Source of the DNA: Pseudanabaena mucicola str. Chao 1806
GTDB lineage: Bacteria > Cyanobacteriota > Cyanobacteriia > Pseudanabaenales > Pseudanabaenaceae
Assembly: GCF_030323025.1 (NCBI RefSeq)
Contig: NZ_CP097329.1
Location: 2,362,501-2,426,500 of the forward strand
Length of the DNA: 64,000 nt
Reading direction: 5' to 3'
Shown: positions 1 through 7,327 of the stretch, piece after piece
Layout of the letters: the number at the start of each line of letters is the position of its first letter
Numbering within the stretch: position 1 is the first letter of the stretch
Made by a program: the position numbers and the translations under genes
Notes under the pieces: model-generated
What the model saw: only the letters and a program-made list of their open reading frames with translations
Database searches by the model: none
What the model was told of the DNA's origin: nothing

Positions 1-183
1 AGAAAGAATGTTTTCAAGACAATCTGGATGACAAGTAAAGAATGGGGTTTAAATTTGCGAACAAAGGACTTGAGTACTGACCAAAGCATTTCAATGGGAT
101 TAAAATCATGTGAATAGCGAGGTAAATACAAAGGCTTTGCACCAGTAGTCGTAATCAGTTGCGAGTTTGTCAATAAGATTGTG
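1..183 (-). pseudogene. IS630-family transposase, C-terminal fragment
   Basis: Translating the minus strand gives a stretch reading TTGAKPLYLPRYSHDFNPIE followed by MLWSVLKSFVRKFKPHSL. The Tyr-Ser-x-Asp-Phe-Asn-Pro-Ile-Glu block, with Trp-Ser-x-Leu-Lys after it, is the hallmark of the C-terminal DDE region of IS630/Tc1-type transposases, and its Glu would be the last catalytic acid. The fragment runs off the left window edge. Its upstream side stops being recognisable near 150-183, where an IS256-type remnant starts, so at least this end is truncated. No intact start is visible. It is called from the motif alone; what lies left of the window is unknown. Confidence 0.6.
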
Positions 184-196
184 TCAAGGAAAAGAG

Positions 197-769
197 TTAG
201 AGGGGAAAGCGATCACCAAACTCAATAGCAAAACAATTGAGAGCAGCTTTCCAATCTTTAATGGGCATCGTCCATTTTTTAGCAATATTATTAATTACCA
301 AGAAAATGACCTTGAGAGCCGAATCATCGGAGGGAAAAGAACGATGATTGCGTAAGACCTTACGCAAAGTCATATTCATCGATTCAATCGCATTGGTGGT
401 GTAAATCGCTTTGCGGATATCCAAGGGAAAAGCAAAGAAAGGAATCACATGTTGCCAGTGTGTTAACCAAGACTTGCTAATCGTTGGGTAAAGATTGTCC
501 CAGTTCTCGGCAAAATCAACCAGAGTCCGTTCTGCTGCCTCAGCATTGAGAGCCGTATAAATTTTCCGCAGGTCGGCTGCCACAGATTTGCGGTGTTTCC
601 AAGAAACATAATTCAGAGAATTTCTGACCATATGCACGATACATAGTTGGATCTGGTTTTTGGGGAAAACGGTTTCTATGGCAGCAGGAAAACCCGTCAA
701 CCCATCGACACAGGCGATGAAAATGTCCTTGACTCCCCGATTCGATTGTTGATATTTGGTTGGAGGCAA
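197..769 (-). pseudogene. IS256-family transposase, C-terminal half (truncated)
   Basis: The 190-residue frame carries typical IS256 (mutator-type) features: NRGVKDIFIACVDGLTGFP near the start, CIVHMVRNSL, and IYTTNAIESMNMTLRK near the end. Complete IS256 transposases are about 400 residues, so roughly the first half, including the first catalytic Asp, is missing. Similarity begins abruptly around 745; the residues before NRGVKD do not look like the family, so the nominal start codon is an accident of the truncation. The gene lies directly against an IS630-type fragment, which suggests nested or successive insertions followed by decay. It should be inactive. Confidence 0.75.
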
Positions 770-819
770 TTCGTGATATGGTTCACAACCTAATGTTTGT
801 AATTATTTGAAGATGAACC

Positions 820-1083
820 ATGAGGAACTTTGAATATGATGAAGATAAGAGTCAATCTAATTTTGCTAAACATGGAATTGACTTTGTTGAAGCTCAAAAA
901 CTATGGAACGATCCAAATTTGCTAGAAATTCCTAGTAGAATTCAAGATGAACCGCGATTTGTAGTTATTGGTAAAATAAATAGTAAACATTGGTCTGGAG
1001 TTATCACCTACCGCGATCAAAATATTCGGATTATATATGTCCGCCGATCACGCACACAAGAGGTTGCCCTGTATGAACGCTAA
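820..1083 (+). CDS. brnT: BrnT-like toxin (DUF497)
   Basis: This 87-residue protein matches the BrnT/DUF497 pattern. It begins with FEYDEDKSQSNFAKHGIDF, the family's usual 'F-x-W/Y-D-x-x-K-x-x-x-N-x-x-K-H-G-I-x-F' opening. It continues with a central IGKI segment and ends with IRIIYVRRSRTQEVALYE, close to the common 'I-R-I-I-S-A-R-x-A-x-x-x-E' ending. BrnT proteins are small RelE-fold ribonucleases that inhibit translation until bound by BrnA. The stop codon overlaps the next gene by 11 nt, the usual toxin-first order of this module. It sits beside transposase debris, so recent mobility is plausible. Function is inferred from family and pairing. Confidence 0.8.
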   Translation: MRNFEYDEDKSQSNFAKHGIDFVEAQKLWNDPNLLEIPSRIQDEPRFVVIGKINSKHWSGVITYRDQNIRIIYVRRSRTQEVALYER

Positions 1084-1306
1084 AGACTTTGATCAAAAAT
1101 TCGACGATGGGGAAGAAGATATTATCGAAATGCTCGATCTATCTCAAGCTAAACGTCCCTTAGCTTCTCAAAAAAGGCTTAGCATAGAGTTACCTATTTG
1201 GATGATTGAGTTAATTAACCAAGAAGCCAAACGTTTAGGAGTAACACCACAAACAATTGTTCAAACATCTCTTGCTGAACATTTAGCAGTTAGTAACTTC
1301 AATTAG
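1073..1306 (+). CDS. CopG/BrnA-type antitoxin
   Basis: The start chosen is the ATG at 1073, inside the last codons of the toxin gene. A longer in-frame start at 1037 exists but would lie deep in brnT. The 77-residue product has an acidic N-terminal stretch (DDGEEDIIEMLD). A ribbon-helix-helix-like C-terminal half follows: KRLSIELPIWMIELINQEAK, then RLGVTPQTIVQTSLAEHL. This layout fits BrnA/CopG antitoxins, in which the C-terminal part binds operator DNA and the other part covers the toxin. Translational coupling with the toxin is likely from the overlap. The exact subfamily is uncertain. Confidence 0.75.
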   Translation: MNAKDFDQKFDDGEEDIIEMLDLSQAKRPLASQKRLSIELPIWMIELINQEAKRLGVTPQTIVQTSLAEHLAVSNFN

Positions 1307-1622
1307 AGGTGGATATTTTATTAGAGGAGATCGCTTTGTGGTGTGAGATAGTGAGGCGATCGCTGTTTGTTGATATTGATTAGAGGCGATTCGGGCAATG
1401 GCATCTCTTCTCTATTTGCGATTAATCAAGTGAAAAGAATTATCGCGGGGTAATACTCATTTAGAATTATGCCATTGTCATGGACATAACCATTAAGCGA
1501 TCGCTATTCCTCCATAAGTAATTACGCTAAAAGCATTATCGAAGATTTAAAAACCTTTAATTGGCTATAGATTGTCATGAATAGCATAAATAAGTAGAAG
1601 GGGTGCAGTGCACCCCATGATT
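1307..1622. other. Intergenic region with HIP1 sites and a terminator-like palindrome
   Basis: No coding frame is convincing here. The stretch contains HIP1-type GCGATCGC octamers or near matches and, at 1599-1615, the perfect palindrome GGGGTGCAGTGCACCCC. That palindrome lies just beyond the stop codon of the minus-strand TPM gene, so it may end that transcript, although the following T-run is weak. Confidence 0.5.
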
Positions 1623-2459
1623 CTACCGTACTTCAGGGGATGGAGTGGCGCGTTTAGGCGAAGGAATCAAATAAGCAATCACTGCACCACCGACAAATCC
1701 TGCAACATTGCGAAGAATCGGAACCCATTCATTAGTGCGGGTGAGTACAGGACCTAAGCCAAAGGAAATAAACAACATGCCCCATAGAGGTGTAAAAATG
1801 AGCGCCCATTTCCAAGCAAAGATTTCGCCCTCTTTGCGGGGATGCCCTGCAAAACCAAACACTACACCACCAACAATTGAAGTAATCAAGGTGAGAATCC
1901 ATTGCTCTTGGGGAATTCCAGGGACAACTGCACAGCCGTCCTGTTCTAAGCAGGTAGTAATTGCATCAATGGATGACAAAATTGATTGATCATAACCCTG
2001 TTCGCGCACATAAAATTGATTTCCATATCGCGATTGCAACTCGATCCAAAAGCCCCGTGATAGTAAAGGATATACCTCATCGCCAACGCTAAAATTTAAT
2101 AAATTGCGTCCACGTGAGTCAGCAACTAGCATGACGCTGCGATCATCTAAATTCCAAAAATCCTTCACAGCGCGACCAGGGGTGCGATCGACTTGAGTGA
2201 GTACACGCAATTTCCAGCCTGTTTGTTCTTCAAATTTGGTCAATTTTTGATCGATGGCTTTTTCTTCAACATCGGTCAAAAATCTGCCGAGATCGATTAC
2301 GTTGGTGTAGCTTTCTGGTAGTAACTCAGGTGCATCATAGGCATGGGCGGCTGGAATAGGCGTAAAGGCGATCACTAGGGGCAAAAAAACGGCGATCGCG
2401 ATCGCGCCAAGTCTCCGCGTCAATTTCTGCATAAATCTTTGTGGTGTGGGCTGAATCAT
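1623..2459 (-). CDS. TPM-domain thylakoid/membrane protein (Psb32-like)
   Basis: The 278-residue protein has an N-terminal signal/transmembrane segment (residues about 15-40, ending AHAYDAPELLP). A TPM domain follows (about 45-170), with the typical 'V-x-D-x-x-x-x-L-T-x-x-E' start seen here as NVIDLGRFLTDVEEKAI, plus WNLDDRSVMLVAD. The C-terminal third holds two or three membrane helices (ILTLITSIVGGVVFGFAG; WALIFTPLWGMLFISFGLG; GFVGGAVIAYLI). Cyanobacterial and plastid relatives (Psb32/TLP18.3) help photosystem II repair and protect against photoinhibition. The family match is clear. Assignment to Psb32 itself, rather than a paralogue, is an inference. No operon partner is visible. Confidence 0.75.
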   Translation of the reverse strand: MIQPTPQRFMQKLTRRLGAIAIAVFLPLVIAFTPIPAAHAYDAPELLPESYTNVIDLGRFLTDVEEKAIDQKLTKFEEQTGWKLRVLTQVDRTPGRAVKDFWNLDDRSVMLVADSRGRNLLNFSVGDEVYPLLSRGFWIELQSRYGNQFYVREQGYDQSILSSIDAITTCLEQDGCAVVPGIPQEQWILTLITSIVGGVVFGFAGHPRKEGEIFAWKWALIFTPLWGMLFISFGLGPVLTRTNEWVPILRNVAGFVGGAVIAYLIPSPKRATPSPEVR

Positions 2460-2558
2460 GGCTTTTATTAAAAGTTAAACCAAAGGATGATCTTAATATT
2501 TCTTAATATCTTAACAAGAGTATATAGTTAAAAATACTCCTTCTCCGTATTATTTCCT

Positions 2559-3398
2559 ATGGCAAGCCCAATTCAGTGGTATCCAGGTCATATCGCCAAA
2601 GCAGAAAGACAGTTATTAGAACAACTGAAATTGGTTGATGTGGTCATTGAAGTGCGTGATTCGCGCATTTTGCTGTCGAGTAGGCATCCCAAAATTGAAA
2701 AATGGGTTGAAGGAAAATCACATATTCTCGTGTGCAATCGCATTGATGCCATCTCCTCAACGGCAAAATCGCAGTGGACCCGCTGGTTTACAGAACAAGA
2801 GCGCATGGCATATTTCACCGATGCTCAGGCAGGGAAAGGGATGGTGGACTTGCTAAAGGCTGCTCAAGTAGCAGGGGAAAAGGTCAATGAACGGCGGCGC
2901 AATCGCGGTATGTTACCTCGCCCTGTTAGAGCCGTAGTGGTTGGCTTCCCCAATGTTGGGAAGTCAGCACTGATCAACCGTTTACTTAAGAAAAAAGTCG
3001 TAGCAAGTGCCAATAAGCCAGGGGTGACGCGCCAATTACGCTGGATCAGGATTTCTGATCAAATTGAGTTACTCGATACTCCTGGAGTAATTCCACCCTT
3101 GATCCACGATCAAAATGCTGCCTTGAAATTAGCCATTTGCGATGATATCGGACAGGCAGCCTATGACAATGTGTTAGTTGCTGCCGAAGCGGTGGATTTA
3201 TTAATTCAGCTCAATGTCAATTTAAAGAGTCGCTATGAAATTGATCCGACTAATTCAACTTCGGGGATTGAATATATTCACCAAGTTGCTGCTTTAAATA
3301 AATTTCAAGGTGATCTCGATAAAGTCGCACGATTGATTTTGTATGATTTCCGTAAGGGGAAATTGGGTGCGATCGCCTTGGAGTTACCTCCATCCTAA
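2559..3398 (+). CDS. rbgA: Ribosome biogenesis GTPase YlqF/RbgA
   Basis: This is a circularly permuted GTPase of 279 residues. The G4-type NRID (residues 60-63) comes first, then G1 GFPNVGKS (129-136), and then G3 DTPG (173-176). The opening IQWYPGHIAKA is diagnostic for YlqF/RbgA. The enzyme acts late in 50S subunit assembly, binding the immature particle and promoting incorporation of late proteins, with GTP hydrolysis releasing it. Length agrees with the family (about 280). The C-terminal region (180-279) contains the ANTAR-like helical extension expected for RNA contact. It is read divergently from the TPM gene, with a 99-nt spacer that must hold both promoters. Confidence 0.93.
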   Translation: MASPIQWYPGHIAKAERQLLEQLKLVDVVIEVRDSRILLSSRHPKIEKWVEGKSHILVCNRIDAISSTAKSQWTRWFTEQERMAYFTDAQAGKGMVDLLKAAQVAGEKVNERRRNRGMLPRPVRAVVVGFPNVGKSALINRLLKKKVVASANKPGVTRQLRWIRISDQIELLDTPGVIPPLIHDQNAALKLAICDDIGQAAYDNVLVAAEAVDLLIQLNVNLKSRYEIDPTNSTSGIEYIHQVAALNKFQGDLDKVARLILYDFRKGKLGAIALELPPS

Positions 3399-3480
3399 AT
3401 CTGTGAACTTTACATGAAGAGATCTGGTGATGGCGATCGCTTAAGTCATAATGATTGTCTGAAAAGAAGTTCAAGCAATT

Positions 3481-4407
3481 ATGACAAGCAAAATCTACTT
3501 AAAAGGCGTAAAAGCATACGGATACATAGGATATCTACCTGAAGAGAATGTATTAGGACAATGGTTTGAGGTTGATGCAACCCTATCGGTCGATTTTGCA
3601 AAAGCCAGCTATAGCGATGATATTGAAGATACGGTTAACTATATTTCTTGTATTCGGAAAATCGAGAATCTAATCCAGACTCGGAAATTTAAGTTGATTG
3701 AACGCTTAGCTGGGGAGATCGCTGACAGTCTCCTTGAAGATGAAAAAATTACTCAGGCTGAAGTAAAAATTATCAAGCATCCCCCAATTCCCAATTTCTT
3801 AGGTTCCGTTGCTGTCGAGATTGTGCGATCGCGAGTTCAAATCACCTCTACAAATACCGCAGCAACCAACCTAGAAGCAATCCCTGAAATGCAAGCAAAG
3901 CCTAGTCCTAAAGCCCCAAAAAACACCAGTGAGTCCCCATCACCCATCACCAATTCAGCCGAGTCCAAAATCATCAGCATCCATACTGACGGAGCCTGCT
4001 CTAAAAATCCAGGACCGGGAGGCTGGGGCGTAGTTGTTCACTTCTCTGATGGTAGTACTAAAGAGCTTGGCGGTGGTCTGCGCGAAACAACTAATAACCA
4101 AATGGAGTTACAGGGTGCGATCTCGGCTCTGGAATTTCTTGCCAGTCACAAACAATTAGCCTCTGTCGATCTCTATACCGATAGTAAATATGTACTTGAT
4201 GGCATTACCAAATGGATTAAGGGCTGGAAAAAGAACGGTTGGCAAACTAAAGACAATAAGCCCGTCAAAAATCAAGAATATTGGCAACAACTTGATCGCC
4301 TTAATTCTCCAAATATCCGATGGCACTGGGTCGAAGGTCATTCTGGTGATCCTGATAATGAGCGATGCGATGCGATCGCCCGCAGCTACACCGCTAAGTT
4401 TGCTTAA
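3481..4407 (+). CDS. Fusion: dihydroneopterin aldolase (FolB) + ribonuclease HI
   Basis: Residues 1-118 form a complete FolB-type dihydroneopterin aldolase: [19 protein letters not shown], then [20 protein letters not shown] and [10 protein letters not shown]. FolB converts 7,8-dihydroneopterin in folate synthesis. Residues about 120-162 are a Pro/Ser/Thr-rich linker. Residues 163-308 are a complete RNase [40 protein letters not shown] and [16 protein letters not shown]. The predicted catalytic residues are Asp170, Glu209, Asp234 and Asp297, with His287. RNase HI removes RNA from RNA:DNA hybrids. The frame is continuous with no internal stop, and each half is full length, so this is a true fusion rather than overlapping genes. 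A strong hairpin terminator follows at once. Confidence 0.9.
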   Translation: MTSKIYLKGVKAYGYIGYLPEENVLGQWFEVDATLSVDFAKASYSDDIEDTVNYISCIRKIENLIQTRKFKLIERLAGEIADSLLEDEKITQAEVKIIKHPPIPNFLGSVAVEIVRSRVQITSTNTAATNLEAIPEMQAKPSPKAPKNTSESPSPITNSAESKIISIHTDGACSKNPGPGGWGVVVHFSDGSTKELGGGLRETTNNQMELQGAISALEFLASHKQLASVDLYTDSKYVLDGITKWIKGWKKNGWQTKDNKPVKNQEYWQQLDRLNSPNIRWHWVEGHSGDPDNERCDAIARSYTAKFA

Positions 4408-4440
4408 ACAAATAGACTCGCATTGCGAGTCTATTTGTTT
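4406..4440 (+). terminator. Terminator after folB-rnhA fusion
   Basis: A perfect inverted repeat, AAACAAATAGACTCGCA and its complement, with practically no loop, begins inside the stop codon region of the fusion gene and is followed by an AT-rich tail. Confidence 0.8.
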
Positions 4441-4472
4441 ATTAACAATGTGTTTATTACAATTAAAATACA

Positions 4473-4886
4473 ATGGCTAGAGATTTATTCCATGATGCAG
4501 TAAAAAATGCACTAATCAAAGATGGTTGGCGGATTACTGATGATCCATTTTCCTTAAAAGTAGGAGATTCTGAACTTTATATTGACCTTGGCGCAGAAAG
4601 GCTCATCGCCGCCGAGCGCGACAATGAAAAAATTGCCGTAGAAATTAAAAGCTTTATTGGTAACTCATCTCTCAGTGATTTTCATTTAGCAGTCGGACAA
4701 TTTATTAACTATAGAATCGGTCTAAAAGCCGCATATCCAGACCGTAAACTATTTTTAGCAATTCCTTATACTGCCTATGAAACCTTCTTCAAGAAGGAAT
4801 TCCCACGCATGGTGATCCAAGAATGTCAGCTTGATATCTTAGTTTATGATGTAAAGAATGAGGTAATTGTCCAATGGAAAATCTAG
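4473..4886 (+). CDS. xisH: XisH-family protein (PD-(D/E)XK nuclease-like)
   Basis: The protein is 137 residues, the normal XisH length, with a family-typical start (MARDLFHDAVKNALIKDGW). The nuclease-like core is YIDLGAERLIAAERDNEKI followed by AVEIKSF, giving the Asp38...Glu57-x-Lys59 pattern of PD-(D/E)XK folds. FSLKVGD, YRIGLKA and LFLAIP are also conserved. XisH was first named in Anabaena as a factor needed for excision of the fdxN element. Many cyanobacteria have several xisHI pairs with no such element, so the ancestral role is unclear. Its stop overlaps xisI by 13 nt. Its near neighbour is an Argonaute-like gene, which makes a defence role worth testing. Confidence 0.9.
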   Translation: MARDLFHDAVKNALIKDGWRITDDPFSLKVGDSELYIDLGAERLIAAERDNEKIAVEIKSFIGNSSLSDFHLAVGQFINYRIGLKAAYPDRKLFLAIPYTAYETFFKKEFPRMVIQECQLDILVYDVKNEVIVQWKI

Positions 4887-5218
4887 AAAAAAGCAACAGC
4901 TACCGCAACATTATTAAACAATTTCTTCGCCAATATGCATCTTATAAACCTTCACATGGCGAGATCGAAATGCAAACCCTATTTGATACTGAACAGGATC
5001 GCTATCAAGTACTAGCAATTGGTTGGGATCAAGAAAAACGTATCTATGGTTGCTCAATGCACCTCGATATTAAAGCAGGAAAAGTCTGGATTCAAGCTAA
5101 CAATACAGAAATAGATATTGCTGAGACTTTAGTTGCTCAAGGAGTACCCAAAGAAGATATCGTGATTGGCTTACAACCTGCTTATCTAAGGCAATACACG
5201 GGATATGCGATCGCCTAA
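4874..5218 (+). CDS. xisI: XisI-family protein
   Basis: This 114-residue protein has the classic XisI pattern. An N-terminal helix is followed by YQVLAIGWDQEKRIYGCSMH, then the DIKAGKVWIQANNTEIDIA strand, AETLVAQGVPKEDIVIG, and the C-terminal tail PAYLRQYTGYAIA. XisI always pairs with XisH, and here the two frames overlap by 13 nt, so they are translationally coupled. XisI is generally thought to be the small partner that controls or completes XisH; the biochemistry is not settled. The Argonaute-like frame begins 28 nt after its stop, close enough for one transcript. Confidence 0.9.
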   Translation: MENLEKSNSYRNIIKQFLRQYASYKPSHGEIEMQTLFDTEQDRYQVLAIGWDQEKRIYGCSMHLDIKAGKVWIQANNTEIDIAETLVAQGVPKEDIVIGLQPAYLRQYTGYAIA

Positions 5219-5246
5219 AACATCTAAAATATATAGGTAAATACTA

Positions 5247-6473
5247 ATGTTTTATCTCAGTAGCTCAAAAGTATGTTTATATGTCCCCAATTGCCATTGG
5301 GAATTAAAAGATAGTTATGATTTAAAACTACAATTTATCAATACAAATAATCTTTGTATTGATGATTGTAAGTATCTAGTACAAGCAACTAGTGATACTG
5401 GTGGTAAAAAAACAAGGAAACTTTCTTTTTTTCTTGTACACGATATATATCAAGAAGAAAATTATCACAAATTATTTTTACAAAAATACTTAACTATTGA
5501 AGATACATCAAAAATTAAAATGTTTTTGATTGTTCATGATGTTCAGTCTACTAACAATACATCTCTTATAGATTTAACTCAAATATTGAAAATATATAAT
5601 AATTTTAAATTTGAGCCATTTTCAACTGTTATGCCTGTTGAATCAAATGGATTTAATCTTAAAATGGAAATAAAAAATCTGTTTAGTAATGTAGGATTTG
5701 AATTTAAAGATCATTATTCAGTTATATTTTCTTTCAAAGAACAAATTCACGATGATGATAGGCTCTTGGTGGTCAAAAAAGGAGTGCATTTTTCTCTTGA
5801 AAAATATGAAATTAATGACGTATGGCTTAATTTATCTGGTGTCAACTTTTCTAGAAGTGTCAAATCAATTAAAAGCCTGAAAATACCTGAGCCAATAGAT
5901 CATAGTAAACATAAGTTTGTAAATATCAAAACAGGTAGTAAGTTGCCGATAGATGTTAAAGAGATTAAACAAGTGCGTCATGCAGAAAATTTCTATGAGA
6001 CATTTAGTAGTGACAAAGCTATTGACAAGTCATTTGGCAACCTCAGATTTTCTCAAGGTAAATATTACTTTGAACAGACAAATTTAGAATCTTTGGTTAA
6101 AATGATAGATGACTTACATAAAAGAAGTCAAAATAAATCTAAATTTATTAACTTTGATAGTCTAGGTAATGTTGGTCTAAAGCCAAAAATTATACATACA
6201 ATAAAAAAGTTTGTGTTTGCTAATCGAGAGCTTTATTATACTCCTGCGAAAGGTCTGCATCATTGCGGAGTGTTGGTTGTTCCATCTGGTTTAAAATTAA
6301 AATTACTCATATCTAAAAATGCGATCAATGAAGCTTTTGATGTCATAAAAAATATCAATGAAAGAATTAAATTCTTATATAAAAACTCTGTCGGAGCTAT
6401 ATCTCAAGAAGATATTATTGTTTTTGACTATGAAAACTTTACAGAACAAGATTCTTTGTCTAGTATTTATTAA
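5247..6473 (+). CDS. Prokaryotic Argonaute, N-terminal part (frame-broken)
   Basis: The 408-residue frame has no single diagnostic motif until its C-terminal part. There, YYTPAKGLHHCGVLVVPSG followed by LKLKLLISKN, and later SQEDIIVFDYE, resemble the L2/early-MID section of long prokaryotic Argonautes ('...G-L-x-x-x-G-x...'). The next frame supplies an intact MID/PIWI region with no missing segment. The stop at 6471-6473 is reached because the frame changes by one base within about 6425-6455. Joined at that point the product would be about 690 residues, the size of a long Argonaute (TtAgo is 685). The sequence is much more AT-rich than its neighbours, suggesting transfer. It may be a decayed gene, a programmed frameshift, a split gene, or a base error. 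Confidence 0.7.
   Translation: MFYLSSSKVCLYVPNCHWELKDSYDLKLQFINTNNLCIDDCKYLVQATSDTGGKKTRKLSFFLVHDIYQEENYHKLFLQKYLTIEDTSKIKMFLIVHDVQSTNNTSLIDLTQILKIYNNFKFEPFSTVMPVESNGFNLKMEIKNLFSNVGFEFKDHYSVIFSFKEQIHDDDRLLVVKKGVHFSLEKYEINDVWLNLSGVNFSRSVKSIKSLKIPEPIDHSKHKFVNIKTGSKLPIDVKEIKQVRHAENFYETFSSDKAIDKSFGNLRFSQGKYYFEQTNLESLVKMIDDLHKRSQNKSKFINFDSLGNVGLKPKIIHTIKKFVFANRELYYTPAKGLHHCGVLVVPSGLKLKLLISKNAINEAFDVIKNINERIKFLYKNSVGAISQEDIIVFDYENFTEQDSLSSIY
6425..6458 (+). other. Frameshift site inside the Argonaute gene
   Basis: Upstream frame residues (...EDIIVFDYENFTEQ) and downstream frame residues (KILCLVFIND...) are both Argonaute-like, and the switch falls within this ~30-bp window. One surplus base relative to an intact gene explains it. 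The only short homopolymer is an A4 run near 6433. A stop follows in the first frame 15-40 bases later. No obvious CUU-UGA-type or A6-type slippery site is present, which slightly favours mutation or base error over programmed shifting. Confidence 0.6.
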
Positions 6474-7320
6474 TGATAAATATAGCTGTCTAGTGCATTT
6501 AAACATTATTAAAGAAGATTTTACTGACATTAACAGTTCTATTATTAAATTCTTAAAAAGAAATAATTTGAATTTCACACTAATCAATCAGTTGGAAAAA
6601 TATACAATTGCAAATGCCTTACTTAAGTTGGGACTGAAGAAAGGTGCTATTCCTTGGAAGATAAATTTCATAGATCATGAAGACTTTAATCACATTTTTA
6701 TTGGAGTTGATTTAGGTCATGATCATTCTCATAGATCAAGTAATTTAACAATTATTGCAATTAACAACCAAGGCTTATTGCTCAGCAAATACCAAAAACT
6801 CAATTTACCTATTAGTGAGAATATTCCTTTGATAGAACTAAGACAGGCATTGAAGAAAATATTTAACCAAATACCAGAGCGTTTAAAACAGAACTTAAAA
6901 ATGACAATTCATAGAGATGGAAATTTTCATGAATTATCTTCTTTTCAAGAAGTCATGCTTGAATTGGGAATCAAAGAATATAATCTAGTTGAAGTTATAA
7001 AATCTGATGTCCCTATAATTGGATTTCGCGAACAAAATCATTCAAATTATATTGATGGCTTCACTGGATATTATCTATACAAAGATTTTTTAGCTTATTT
7101 AGTGACAAATGACCAATCTTTAAAACAAGGGACTTCGCCATCACCTCTGAAAATAAAGAAAATCATTGGATACAAATCAATTCATCAAATAGTAGAAGAA
7201 ATATTTTGGCTAACTAAAGCTTATTCAATTAACATTTTTGAATCTACTAAATTGCCAATTACTACCTTACTAGCCAATAACTTCGCATACACCAGATCTC
7301 TAATTCATTTTACGAACTAA
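6430..7320 (+). CDS. Prokaryotic Argonaute, MID-PIWI part (frame-broken)
   Basis: This frame is +1 relative to the upstream one; its first usable ATG is at 6430, although similarity begins at KILCLVFINDKYSCLV. MID-like sequence ends in LKLGLKKGAIPW, the conserved 'K-L-G-x-x-P-W' joint. PIWI follows: FIGVDLG (first Asp, codon at 6709), IHRDGNF (second catalytic Asp, codon at 6916), VEVIKSDVP, QGTSPSPLKI and LPITTLLANNFAYTRS. In Argonautes the final tetrad residue lies in the 'L-A-(D/H)' segment. Here it is Asn, giving a DEDN-type site if one of the Glu residues near 6820-6840 is the glutamate finger. Such guide-directed nucleases defend against plasmids and phages. Confidence 0.78.
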   Translation: MKTLQNKILCLVFINDKYSCLVHLNIIKEDFTDINSSIIKFLKRNNLNFTLINQLEKYTIANALLKLGLKKGAIPWKINFIDHEDFNHIFIGVDLGHDHSHRSSNLTIIAINNQGLLLSKYQKLNLPISENIPLIELRQALKKIFNQIPERLKQNLKMTIHRDGNFHELSSFQEVMLELGIKEYNLVEVIKSDVPIIGFREQNHSNYIDGFTGYYLYKDFLAYLVTNDQSLKQGTSPSPLKIKKIIGYKSIHQIVEEIFWLTKAYSINIFESTKLPITTLLANNFAYTRSLIHFTN

Positions 7321-7327
7321 GTCTTAC

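Noticed and set aside
6473-6500. Alternative restart at the TAATG overlap in the Argonaute locus
   Set aside because: The frame opened by that ATG stops after six codons; the PIWI frame is a different one.
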